Assembly (NCBI GenBank): GCA_945860375.1
Contig: CAMAQR010000017.1
Location: forward strand, 5,016 to 69,015
Source: Pseudorhodobacter antarcticus
GTDB taxonomy: Bacteria > Pseudomonadota > Alphaproteobacteria > Rhodobacterales > Rhodobacteraceae
Length of the DNA stretch: 64,000 bases
Direction of reading: 5' to 3'
In this document: in pieces, positions 18,925-27,100 of the stretch
Layout: the number at the start of each line of letters is the position of its first letter
How positions within the stretch are numbered: position 1 is the first letter of the stretch
Position numbers and translations under genes: made by a program
The notes under the pieces: generated by a model
Told to the model about the DNA's origin: nothing
What the model saw: the letters and a program-made list of their open reading frames with translations, nothing else
Databases searched by the model: none

Positions 18925-19593
18925 ATGAAAGCCGCCGTCGTCACCTTTCCCGGATCAAACTGCGACCGTGATCTTGCCGTGGCGTTTGAACGCGCCGGGT
19001 TTGACGTGACCCGCGTCTGGCACAAGGACAACGATCTGCCTGCGGGCACGGATGTTGTCGGCGTGCCGGGCGGCTTTTCCTTTGGCGATTATCTGCGCTG
19101 CGGCGCGATTGCCGCGCAGTCGCCGATCGCCACCGCCATTCGCAGCCATGCGGCCCGTGGCGGCTATGTTTTGGGCATCTGCAACGGTTTTCAAGTGCTG
19201 ACCGAGATGCAATTGCTGCCGGGCGCGTTGATGCGCAACGCGGGTTTGAAATTCCTGTGCAAGTCGGTGACGCTGAACGTGGCCAGCGCCGACAGTGCCT
19301 TCACCTCTGCCTATGCCAAGGGTCAGCAGATCAACGTGCCGATTGCCCATCACGATGGAAATTACACCATTGACGGCAGTGGTTTGGTCCGTCTGCGCGG
19401 CGAGGATCGTATCGCCTTCACCTATGCCGCCAATCCGAACGGCGCGATGTTCGACATTGCCGGGGTGCTGTCGCAAAACCGCCGCGTGCTGGGGATGATG
19501 CCGCACCCGGAACGCGTGGTCGATGCCAGCCACGGTGGCACCGATGGTGCCGCGCTGTTTGCCAGCCTGATGGGCGGTATGGCGCTGGCCTGA
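18925..19593 (+). CDS. purQ: Phosphoribosylformylglycinamidine synthase subunit PurQ
   Basis: PurQ is the class I glutamine amidotransferase subunit supplying ammonia to PurL. From ATG 18925 the protein has 222 residues. The nucleophile elbow is GICNGFQVL (catalytic Cys), and the catalytic His lies in MMPHPERV near the C-terminus. The opening KAAVVTFPGSNCDRDLAVAF is standard for PurQ. A longer frame from 18832 exists but lacks family similarity in its extra part. purL is not in the window. Confidence 0.96.
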   Translation: MKAAVVTFPGSNCDRDLAVAFERAGFDVTRVWHKDNDLPAGTDVVGVPGGFSFGDYLRCGAIAAQSPIATAIRSHAARGGYVLGICNGFQVLTEMQLLPGALMRNAGLKFLCKSVTLNVASADSAFTSAYAKGQQINVPIAHHDGNYTIDGSGLVRLRGEDRIAFTYAANPNGAMFDIAGVLSQNRRVLGMMPHPERVVDASHGGTDGAALFASLMGGMALA

Positions 19594-19639
19594 ACCGCTG
19601 CGGCTTGAGGCGCGGCGGGGCAGGGCCTAAGCTTGAACC

Positions 19640-21400
19640 ATGCAGGACAGCAACAGACCGCAAATGACAGATGCTGCGCCGGGGTCGTCTTGGCGGGTGC
19701 GTCTGGTCGTTGTGCTGCTGATACTGGTCGCAGTTGGCGTGGTCCTGATCACCAACCGCTGGCTGTCCGAACGCTTTACCGAAACCACCCGCAACCGGGC
19801 CGAACTGCGGCTGGCGCTGTATTCGGGTAACATGCTGTCCGAACTGCAACGCACGTCTGTCGTGCCTTTGCTGCTGTCCGATGACCCTGCGATTCGGGAT
19901 GCGCTTTTGAAGGGCAATTTCGCAGGCACCACCCTGCGTCTGATACAGGTGCAAGAGGAAATCGGCATCGCGTCGATCATCCTGCTGGACAAGGACGGGC
20001 GCACGGTTGGGGCCACCAACCGCAATCTGCTCGGCTCCAACCACCGCGCCCAACCCTATTTCGTCGACGCTCAGCGGTCCAAGGACACGGTGTTTACCGC
20101 CGGCCAACGCGATGGCGGCGGCTATGACTTTACCTATTCCCGCGTGGTCGAGGCCGAGGGGAGGGCGCTGGGCGTCATCGTCGTCGGCGTCGATATGATG
20201 AAGCACGAACGCGCCTGGGCCAGCTTGCAGGATGCGGTTCTGGTCACAGACAGCGAAGGCACAGTCATTCTGGCGACAGAACCGTCCTGGCGAGGCAAAC
20301 CATTGGACGAGGCTTTGGCCAGCCCCGAGACCAGATCTGCCTTTGATCTGGCCATCAAGGGTGCGGCGGACTGGGCGCAGAACCCGCCTGACGCCTATCT
20401 TTCGGGCGAGGCAGTGCTGCGCACCGATGCGCGCGTGCCGTTTCAGGGCTGGCGGATGCTGACTTTCACCGCGTTTGATTCGGTGCGCGAACGGGTCAAC
20501 GGCGTGATTGCCTTGGAAATCATGGGGTTTGCCATTTTGGCGGCCCTGACGTTCTATATGCTGTCGCGCCGGGCTTGGTCGCAGTCGATGTCATTTCAAC
20601 GCGAATCTGCGGAACTGCGCTTGCTGAACGCGCGGCTGTCGCGCGAGATTGCTGAACGCGAAAAGGTGCAGAAGACGCTGGAAGTGGCGGAACTGACGCT
20701 GGCGCAATCGTCCAAACTGGCGGCTTTGGGTGAGATGTCGGCGGCGGTCAGCCATGAGCTGAACCAACCGTTGGCCGCAATGAAAACCTATCTCGCCGGT
20801 GCGCGGCTGCTGTTGCAGCGCAAGCGCCCGGACGAGGCTTTGTCAAGTTTCCAGCGCATCGACGATCTGATCGAACGCATGGGCGCGATCACCCGGCAGC
20901 TGAAATCCTATGCCCGCAAGGGCGGCGAGGCGTTTGAACCGGTCGATCTGCGCGCCTGCCTGTCGTCGGCGCTGTCGATGATGGAACCACAGCTGAAAAT
21001 CCGCGTTGTCCGCATAACCCGCACTTTGCCGCGACAGCCGGTGATGGTGATGGCCGACCGGCTGCGGCTGGAACAGGTGATCATCAACTTGCTGCGCAAC
21101 GCGCTGGATGCCACCAAAGACCTGTCCGATCCGCAGATTGATCTGCTGCTGACGGTCGGGGAAACCGCCACGCTGGCGGTGCGCGACAACGGCCATGGGA
21201 TTGCCGAAATCGGTTCGGTGTTCGAGCCGTTCTACACGACCAAGAAAGCGGGTGAAGGCGTGGGCTTGGGCCTAGCAATTTCATCCGGGATTGTGACCGA
21301 CCTTGGCGGTCGGCTGACCGCGCGCAACGCCGAAAACGGTGGCGCGGTGTTTGAAGTACAACTGCCGATTTTGGGCAAAGAAGCAAAAGCAGCGGAATGA
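19640..21400 (+). CDS. Sensor histidine kinase, DctB-like
   Basis: A 586-residue membrane sensor kinase with an N-terminal span (about residues 17-38) and a periplasmic double-PAS/cache sensor resembling DctB (GNMLSELQRTSVVPLLLS, QRDGGGYDFTYSRVV). A second span lies near residue 296-318, followed by a short coiled coil. The HisKA phospho-acceptor is SHELNQPLAAMKTYL, and the ATPase domain shows DNGHGI and GVGLGLAISSG. In rhizobia DctB senses C4-dicarboxylates; the ligand here is inferred. The regulator gene starts 7 bases after its stop, so the two are co-transcribed. No dctP/Q/M transporter lies beside it. Confidence 0.9.
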   Translation: MQDSNRPQMTDAAPGSSWRVRLVVVLLILVAVGVVLITNRWLSERFTETTRNRAELRLALYSGNMLSELQRTSVVPLLLSDDPAIRDALLKGNFAGTTLRLIQVQEEIGIASIILLDKDGRTVGATNRNLLGSNHRAQPYFVDAQRSKDTVFTAGQRDGGGYDFTYSRVVEAEGRALGVIVVGVDMMKHERAWASLQDAVLVTDSEGTVILATEPSWRGKPLDEALASPETRSAFDLAIKGAADWAQNPPDAYLSGEAVLRTDARVPFQGWRMLTFTAFDSVRERVNGVIALEIMGFAILAALTFYMLSRRAWSQSMSFQRESAELRLLNARLSREIAEREKVQKTLEVAELTLAQSSKLAALGEMSAAVSHELNQPLAAMKTYLAGARLLLQRKRPDEALSSFQRIDDLIERMGAITRQLKSYARKGGEAFEPVDLRACLSSALSMMEPQLKIRVVRITRTLPRQPVMVMADRLRLEQVIINLLRNALDATKDLSDPQIDLLLTVGETATLAVRDNGHGIAEIGSVFEPFYTTKKAGEGVGLGLAISSGIVTDLGGRLTARNAENGGAVFEVQLPILGKEAKAAE

Positions 21401-21407
21401 GGTCGGC

Positions 21408-22736
21408 ATGGCACGGGCAATGAAAGTGGCGATTGTGGACGACGAGGCGGATATGCGCGCGTCCATCAGTCAATGGCTGGCCCTGTCCGGGTTTGATACG
21501 GAAACCTACGCCAGCGCGGAAGAGGCGCTCAAGGTGCTTGGGCCGGATTTCGCGGGCGTGGTGGTGTCGGACATCAAGATGCCCGGCATGGACGGGATGG
21601 CGTTTTTGAAGCGGTTGATGGGCATGGATTCGGGCCTGCCCGTGATCCTGATCACCGGGCACGGCGATGTGCCGATGGCGGTTGAGGCAATGCGGGTCGG
21701 GGCCTATGACTTTCTGGAAAAGCCGTTCAATCCCGACCGGATGACCGAACTGGCGAAACGGGCGACGATGGCGCGGCGGATGACGCTTGATAACCGCGCA
21801 CTGCGCCGCGAACTGTCCGATGGGTCAATCTTGATGAAGAAACTGGTCGGGGCCAGCCCGGCGATGGACCGCCTGCGCGAGGATATTCTGGATCTGGGTC
21901 AGGCGGACAGCCATGTGCTGATCGACGGCGAAACCGGCACAGGCAAGACCTTGGTGGCCCACGCTCTGCATGCCGTGGGGCCGCGCGCGTCGAAGAAGTT
22001 TGTCACCGTGTCCTGCGCGGCATGGGGGGAAGATCAATTGGGGGCCAAGCTGTTCGGGCCATCTGATGACGGCACTATCCCCCTTGTTGAGGAGGCGCGC
22101 GGCGGCACGCTTTGTCTGGAAGACATTGAATCTTTAAGCCATTCCTTGCAATCGCGTCTGCTGACGGTGATCAATGAGCAAGGCGCGCCGCCTGAAACCC
22201 GTATCATCGCAATCTGCAATGAACATGCGCCCGACAAGACGCTGGAAGACGTGTTGCGGCCTGATCTGTTTTACCGACTGGGTGCGATGACCATCATCTG
22301 CCCGCCGTTGCGCGCGCGTGGCGAGGATATTCTGACGCTGTTCACCCGCGCCTCCGAGCAGTTCTCCGAGGAATATGGCTGCGATGCGCCGCAGGTGACG
22401 GCACAAGAAGCAGCGCAACTGTTGCAAGCGCCCTGGCCGGGCAATGTGCGCCAGATGGTCAACATCGCCGAACGCGCGGTGCTGCAAAACCGTCGCGGAT
22501 CGGGGTCGATTGCAAGCCTTTTGATGGCGGACAACGAGGCCTCCGGGCCAGCTTTGACCACCGAAGGCAAGCCGTTGAAGGATTATGTCGAGGCGTTCGA
22601 GCGGATGCTGATCGACAACACCATGCGGCGGCACAAGGGGTCTATCACCTCGGTCATGGACGAGTTGTGCCTGCCGCGCCGGACGCTGAACGAAAAGATG
22701 GCCAAGTACGGTCTGCAGCGGCAGGATTATGTTTGA
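21408..22736 (+). CDS. NtrC/DctD-family response regulator lacking the GAFTGA motif
   Basis: A 442-residue regulator with a receiver domain (phospho-acceptor D55 in VVVSDIKMPGMDG), a AAA+ domain (Walker A GETGTGKT at 174-181, Walker B region GGTLCLEDIE near 232, PWPGNVRQMVN) and a C-terminal Fis-type helix-turn-helix (SITSVMDELCLPRRTLNEKM). The sigma-54 contact loop GAFTGA, expected after residue 210, is replaced by LFGPSDDGTI, and Walker B carries LEDIE in place of the usual LDEI. A regulator of this kind would not be expected to activate sigma-54 polymerase; Rhodobacter NtrC is a precedent for sigma-70 action. GAGG precedes ATG 21408. Confidence 0.88.
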   Translation: MARAMKVAIVDDEADMRASISQWLALSGFDTETYASAEEALKVLGPDFAGVVVSDIKMPGMDGMAFLKRLMGMDSGLPVILITGHGDVPMAVEAMRVGAYDFLEKPFNPDRMTELAKRATMARRMTLDNRALRRELSDGSILMKKLVGASPAMDRLREDILDLGQADSHVLIDGETGTGKTLVAHALHAVGPRASKKFVTVSCAAWGEDQLGAKLFGPSDDGTIPLVEEARGGTLCLEDIESLSHSLQSRLLTVINEQGAPPETRIIAICNEHAPDKTLEDVLRPDLFYRLGAMTIICPPLRARGEDILTLFTRASEQFSEEYGCDAPQVTAQEAAQLLQAPWPGNVRQMVNIAERAVLQNRRGSGSIASLLMADNEASGPALTTEGKPLKDYVEAFERMLIDNTMRRHKGSITSVMDELCLPRRTLNEKMAKYGLQRQDYV

Positions 22737-22744
22737 ACCCAAGC

Positions 22745-22792
22745 GGTGCGTGAACCTGCCTTTCGGCAAAACCACGCACCCTGCGTTTCATT
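22745..22792 (+). terminator. Stem-loop after the DctD-like gene
   Basis: The arms GGTGCGTG (22745-22752) and CACGCACC (22773-22780) form an 8-bp stem enclosing a smaller TGCC/GGCA hairpin. A T-containing stretch follows but is not a clean T run. It is a likely transcription end or mRNA-stabilising structure for the two-component operon. Confidence 0.55.
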
Positions 22793-22868
22793 TTGACGCT
22801 GGAACCGTGATGGCGGCCGCAAATCACCCATTGTCAGTGCGCATCGTTTCCCATTAGGGTTGTCCGCA

Positions 22869-22927
22869 GGCGACATTATGTCGCCACGTCATTCTCTGCC
22901 TTGATGATCTGGCGCGCTATACGCGCC
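22869..22927. promoter_or_regulatory. Pair of 17-base inverted repeats upstream of rne
   Basis: GGCGACATTATGTCGCC (22869-22885) and GGCGCGCTATACGCGCC (22911-22927) share the pattern GGCG-9 bases-CGCC. Their centres are 42 bases apart, about four helical turns. They may be paired operators or, in RNA, two short hairpins. Confidence 0.4.
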
Positions 22928-23184
22928 GAAAACTGGGGCGGTCGGATCGGCTGCAAGGCCGGATTATTGCCCGTTAGTCCCTGATAAAACAGGAAAAGCT
23001 GGCTTTTTTAGGTGGGTTGCGCAGGCAGCCCAAACGTGAACCGCGATGAAGCGTGTGACATCGGCAACATACGGCGAGGGGTGCCCACAGGGCACAGCCC
23101 GCCGTTTTGCGTTGCGCGCAACCGCCCGAACAAGTCGCCTCTTTGTGGGAAATACCCCTTCCGGTCCGCCGGGAGGTCTTTACC

Positions 23185-23214
23185 ATGACGGGCGCAATGG
23201 ATTCATATGTCTAA
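23185..23214 (+). CDS. Nine-residue upstream reading frame overlapping the rne start
   Basis: ATG 23185 follows GGGAGG (23171-23176) by 8 bases, the best ribosome site in the region. It encodes MTGAMDSYV and stops at 23212-23214, five bases after the rne start codon, in another frame. The rne ATG at 23207 has only a weak site of its own. Translation of rne may therefore depend on, or compete with, this short frame. Whether the peptide itself matters cannot be told. Confidence 0.4.
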   Translation: MTGAMDSYV

Positions 23215-25864
23215 GAAAATGCTTATCGACGCCACCCATGCCGAGGAAACTCGGGTTGTCGTGGTCGATGGAAACAAGGTTGAAGAGTTCGACTTTGAAA
23301 CCGTAAACAAGCGTCAGCTTGCCGGAAACATCTATCTGGCCAAGGTGACGCGGGTGGAGCCTTCGCTTCAGGCGGCGTTTGTCGATTACGGCGGCAACCG
23401 TCATGGCTTCCTGGCATTTGCCGAAATTCACCCGGATTATTACCAGATCCCGGTGGCCGACCGCAAAGCCCTGCTGGAAGAAGAGCGCGCCTACAACCGC
23501 GATCAGGACGAGGAAGACAACCGTCGTTCGCGTCCGCGTCCCGCGCGCCCTGCACCGAAGGCCCGCGCGCAGGCAGAGGCAAGCGACGGCGACGCGGTGC
23601 AAACCGCTGAAATCAACAGCATGGATGTTGTCGATCTGGGGGATGAGACCGGGGCTGATGCTTTGGTTGACACCAAGCACGGCCACGATCACGCGCATGC
23701 CCACACCCATCATGTCGCCTCGACTGAATCCGACGAGGGCGACACGCCTTACCGGTCGATCGACCATGCATCCGATACCGATGATGAGATTGAATCCATC
23801 GCCGAAGAGGATGTGGCCGAAGAAATCTCGGCTGTGCGCAAACCGCGTGCGCGCCGCTACAAGATTCAGGAAGTCGTCAAAGTCCGCCAGATCATGTTGG
23901 TGCAGGTGGTCAAGGAAGAACGCGGCAACAAGGGTGCGGCGCTGACGACCTATCTGTCGCTGGCAGGCCGTTACTGCGTGCTGATGCCGAACACTGCGCG
24001 CGGTGGCGGTATTTCCCGCAAGATCACCCAAGCCGCCGACCGCAAGAAGCTGAAAGAAATCGCGCAGGAAATCGAAGTGCCGGAAGGTGCGGGCCTCATC
24101 ATCCGCACCGCGGGTGCCAAGCGCACCAAGCCGGAAATCAAGCGCGATTACGAATACCTGATGCGCCTGTGGGAACAGATCCGCGAGTTGACCCTCAAGT
24201 CCATTGCGCCCGCCGCGATCTACGAGGAAGGCAACCTGATCAAACGCACGATCCGCGATCTGTACAGCCGCGAGATTGATGAAATTCTGGTCGAAGGCGA
24301 GGCTGGTTATCGCACCGCCAAGGACTTCATGCGGATGATCATGCCAAGCCACGCCAAAGCCGTGGTGCGCTACGACGACCCGACGCCACTCTTCGCGCGC
24401 TTTCAGGTCGAAAGCTATCTGGGTGGCATGTTCAACCCGACGGTGCAGCTGAAATCAGGTGGTTACATCGTGATCGGTATCACCGAGGCGCTGGTGGCCA
24501 TTGACGTCAACTCGGGCCGCGCGACCAAAGAGGGGTCCATCGAGGACACCGCGCTGAAAACCAACCTTGAAGCCGCCGAAGAGGTTGCCCGCCAATTGCG
24601 TCTGCGCGATTTGGCCGGTCTGATCGTGATCGACTTTATCGACATGGAAGAGCGCCGCAACAATCTGGCCGTTGAAAAGCGCATCAAGGACAAGCTGAAA
24701 ACCGACCGCGCCCGCATTCAAGTTGGCCGGATTTCGGGCTTTGGCCTGCTGGAAATGAGCCGTCAGCGCCTGCGCCCCGGCATGTTGGAAAGCACGACGC
24801 AACCTTGTTCGCATTGCCACGGCACCGGGCTGATCCGTTCGGACGACAGCCTTGGTTTGCAGGTTTTGCGCGCACTGGAAGAAGAAGGCACCCGCAAGCG
24901 CAGCAAGGAAGTGCTCTTGCGCGCGCCGATTGGCATCGTGAACTTCCTGATCAATGGCAAACGCGAACACATTGCGCTGATCGAGGCACGCTATGGCATG
25001 TCAGTGCGCATTGAGTGTGATCCGGCGATGATCAGCCCCGATTTCTCGATTGAAAAATTCAAGACCGCCACGCGGGTGGTTCCGGACGTGTCTTCGGTGA
25101 TTTCTGGCAACGCAAGTCTGATGGGCGCACCGGTGGCCGAAGAGGAAGATCCTGATATCATTGACGAAGTGGATGACATCGAAGAGGCCGAAGTGGTAGA
25201 GGCAAAGGCTTCGACCACAGCCGAGGCGAATGGGGATGGCAATGGCAAAAAACGCCGCCGTCGCCGCCGTCGCAAGAAGTCGGGCCAGAATGGCCTGGTT
25301 GAGGGCGCAGAATCGCAGTCTGATGATGAAGAAGACGGCGATGAGTCTGATGACACCGAAGCCGCAGTAGAAGCGGCTCCGGTTGTCGACGCCGAACCTG
25401 TGGCGAAAAAACGCACCCGCGCCCCGCGTGGCGGTCGTGCAGCGGCGGCCAAGGCCGAAGCCGCATCCGAAGTTGCAGAACCCGCAGCAGAGCCGGTTGC
25501 ACCCAAACCCGCAGTCCGTTCCCGCAGCAGGGCCGCCAAGCCAATTGTCGTGTCCGAGGATGCGGTTGAGGCGCCAGTTGTCGAAACCGTTGCAGAAACT
25601 GCCGAGAAACCGAAGCCATCGCGCGCGCGCGGCGGGCGGTCCAAGGCAAAGCCGGAAGAAGTTGCCGCCGCCGAAGTCGTGGCTGTTGACGTCGTGACAG
25701 ACGCCCCAGCCCCGGTCGACGCTGTGGTGGCTGCTCCCGCGCCTGTGGTCGAACCTGCGGCCGTTATCGAAGATGTGCCGCAATCCGCTGCGGTGGAAGA
25801 CACGGCGGCAGAAGATGGCCCGCCGAAGCCGCGCAAAAAAGGCTGGTGGTCTTTGGGCCGCTAA
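23207..25864 (+). CDS. rne: Ribonuclease E/G
   Basis: RNase E is the single-strand endonuclease that initiates mRNA decay and processes rRNA and tRNA precursors. The 885-residue protein has a split S1 domain: NIYLAKVTRVEPSLQAAFVDYG at about 43-64, resuming after an acidic insert of roughly 110 residues with RYKIQEVVKVRQIMLVQV. The DNase I-like catalytic part includes the metal-binding aspartates in AIDVNSG and LIVIDFIDME, and the zinc link is CSHCHGTG. A long Ala/Val/Glu-rich disordered C-terminus with an Arg-rich patch (KKRRRRRRRKK) forms the likely degradosome scaffold. The insert carries a His-rich run near residues 158-169. The extreme C-terminus ends in RKKGWWSLGR. Confidence 0.96.
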   Translation: MSKKMLIDATHAEETRVVVVDGNKVEEFDFETVNKRQLAGNIYLAKVTRVEPSLQAAFVDYGGNRHGFLAFAEIHPDYYQIPVADRKALLEEERAYNRDQDEEDNRRSRPRPARPAPKARAQAEASDGDAVQTAEINSMDVVDLGDETGADALVDTKHGHDHAHAHTHHVASTESDEGDTPYRSIDHASDTDDEIESIAEEDVAEEISAVRKPRARRYKIQEVVKVRQIMLVQVVKEERGNKGAALTTYLSLAGRYCVLMPNTARGGGISRKITQAADRKKLKEIAQEIEVPEGAGLIIRTAGAKRTKPEIKRDYEYLMRLWEQIRELTLKSIAPAAIYEEGNLIKRTIRDLYSREIDEILVEGEAGYRTAKDFMRMIMPSHAKAVVRYDDPTPLFARFQVESYLGGMFNPTVQLKSGGYIVIGITEALVAIDVNSGRATKEGSIEDTALKTNLEAAEEVARQLRLRDLAGLIVIDFIDMEERRNNLAVEKRIKDKLKTDRARIQVGRISGFGLLEMSRQRLRPGMLESTTQPCSHCHGTGLIRSDDSLGLQVLRALEEEGTRKRSKEVLLRAPIGIVNFLINGKREHIALIEARYGMSVRIECDPAMISPDFSIEKFKTATRVVPDVSSVISGNASLMGAPVAEEEDPDIIDEVDDIEEAEVVEAKASTTAEANGDGNGKKRRRRRRRKKSGQNGLVEGAESQSDDEEDGDESDDTEAAVEAAPVVDAEPVAKKRTRAPRGGRAAAAKAEAASEVAEPAAEPVAPKPAVRSRSRAAKPIVVSEDAVEAPVVETVAETAEKPKPSRARGGRSKAKPEEVAAAEVVAVDVVTDAPAPVDAVVAAPAPVVEPAAVIEDVPQSAAVEDTAAEDGPPKPRKKGWWSLGR

Positions 25865-25883
25865 GTCAGTGATGACATGACAA

Positions 25884-25911
25884 AAGGGCGGTGGGGAAAC
25901 CCGCCGCCCTT
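25884..25911. terminator. Bidirectional terminator between rne and tusA
   Basis: AAGGGCGG (25884-25891) pairs with CCGCCCTT (25904-25911), with an inner GGG/CCC pair and an AAA loop. A-rich sequence on the left and T-rich on the right allow use from both sides. It overlaps the tusA stop codon. Confidence 0.8.
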
Positions 25912-26143
25912 AGTCATTTCCACGCCGGATCAGATAGGCCGCAGCCCCCTCTGCCGGGCTGACTCCCAAGAATTCATGCCCCGACAGTGCGCAGAAATGC
26001 GGCAAATCAATCGCCGCCATCGCGTCGGTCGCCAGCACCCGCAACACCGAACCGGGCGCCATCCCGATCAAGCGCTTGCGCGCCCGCAACACGGGCAGCG
26101 GGCACAGCATCCCTATGCAATCGACCTCAACATCCCACGGCAT
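25910..26143 (-). CDS. tusA: TusA-family sulfur carrier protein
   Basis: A 77-residue TusA/SirA-like protein with the signature CPLPVLRARKRL, in which the first cysteine carries persulfide sulfur. Known family roles are sulfur relay for tRNA 2-thiouridine, molybdenum cofactor or sulfur oxidation. Its length and fold match the family (beta-alpha-beta-alpha-beta-beta). It is divergent from ccdA across 161 bases, so a thiol-chemistry neighbourhood is possible. The exact acceptor is not known. Confidence 0.9.
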   Translation of the reverse strand: MPWDVEVDCIGMLCPLPVLRARKRLIGMAPGSVLRVLATDAMAAIDLPHFCALSGHEFLGVSPAEGAAAYLIRRGND

Positions 26144-26304
26144 TTCTCAACCTTTCATCTTGGCTCAAAATCCAAAGCCAGATTGCGCGGCAATCTGGCG
26201 GGCCAAAGGCAAGAACGCCAGCCCAAATCGCCGCACGCACAAGTGACGCGCCAAGGGGTGACGTGCCGCTGTGAACGCGCTAAACCACTCGAAAAGGAGC
26301 CTCC

Positions 26305-27045
26305 ATGTTTGGCATCGACATTTTTGACGCAAGCCTGATCCCGGCGATGTTCTTGGCCCTTATGGCGGGCGTGTTGTCGTTTCTATCGCCCTGCGTGTTG
26401 CCGATCGTGCCGCCTTATCTGGCCTATATGAGCGGGATTTCGGTGTCGGATATGAAGGGTGGGCGCTCGCCGATCCTCGCCGCGCTGTTTTTCGTGATGG
26501 GTCTGTCGACGGTGTTCTTGCTGTTGGGACTCGCGGCCTCGGCCTTCGGGGCGTTTTTCCTTGGCAATGCCGACACGTTTTCCACCCTTGCGGGCATCGT
26601 GGTGATGGTGTTCGGCGCGCATTTCATCGGCATTTACCGCATCGGATTTCTGGACCGCGAAATGCGGCTGGACGCGGGCGATCAGGGCGGGTCGGCCTTT
26701 GGCGCCTACGTCCTCGGGCTGGCCTTTGCGTTTGGCTGGACGCCTTGTATCGGGCCGCAACTGGGCGCGATCCTGTCGATGGCGGCGCAAGAGGGCAATG
26801 TCGGCCGCGGCATGGCGCTGCTTGCGGTCTATGCGGCGGGTCTGGGCATTCCCTTCCTGCTGGTCGCCGCGTTTTTCGTGCGGCTCGCCCCAGCTGTCGC
26901 CTTTCTCAAGCGCCACGCCGAGCGGATAGAGCGGATCATGGGCCTGCTGTTGTGGACCATCGGCCTCTTGATGCTGACGGGCGGCTTTTCGTCGTTTTCC
27001 TATTGGTTGCTGGAAAACCTGCCGTTTTTGGCAATGCTGGGCTGA
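26305..27045 (+). CDS. ccdA: Cytochrome c biogenesis protein CcdA
   Basis: A 246-residue, six-span inner membrane thiol-disulfide transporter that carries electrons from cytoplasmic thioredoxin to periplasmic apocytochrome c and other substrates. The two redox cysteines are in SPCVLPIVPPYLAY (span 1) and WTPCIGPQLGAIL (span 4). The start at ATG 26305 follows AAAAGGAG. It ends just before a large stem-loop that reaches into the start of the next gene. Confidence 0.93.
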   Translation: MFGIDIFDASLIPAMFLALMAGVLSFLSPCVLPIVPPYLAYMSGISVSDMKGGRSPILAALFFVMGLSTVFLLLGLAASAFGAFFLGNADTFSTLAGIVVMVFGAHFIGIYRIGFLDREMRLDAGDQGGSAFGAYVLGLAFAFGWTPCIGPQLGAILSMAAQEGNVGRGMALLAVYAAGLGIPFLLVAAFFVRLAPAVAFLKRHAERIERIMGLLLWTIGLLMLTGGFSSFSYWLLENLPFLAMLG

Positions 27046-27100
27046 TCTTGCCCTTACTATTGCCCGATTTTTGCAGGAAACTGCGGCAATGAGGGCAAGA
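27046..27100 (+). promoter_or_regulatory. Long stem-loop covering the start of the hydrolase gene
   Basis: The arms TCTTGCCC (27046-27053) and GGGCAAGA (27093-27100) are extended by ATTGCC (27059-27064) with GGCAAT (27085-27090). They are topped by GCAG-GAAA-CTGC (27073-27084), a GNRA tetraloop. The right arm contains the GAGGG ribosome site and the first base of the ATG at 27100. It could act as a translational block, an attenuator or an RNase stop. Confidence 0.6.

Larger units (their letters stand above)
22737..23206 (+). other. 470-base leader/intergenic region of RNase E
   Basis: No full gene is seen. The region holds the stem-loop after the regulator gene and two 17-base inverted repeats at 22869-22885 and 22911-22927. 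A 6-bp hairpin lies at 23081-23095 (GTGCCC-ACA-GGGCAC). A strong Shine-Dalgarno GGGAGG at 23171-23176 serves a nine-codon upstream reading frame. RNase E mRNAs are known to be autoregulated through a long 5' leader in enterobacteria; a comparable role here is inference. Confidence 0.5.
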
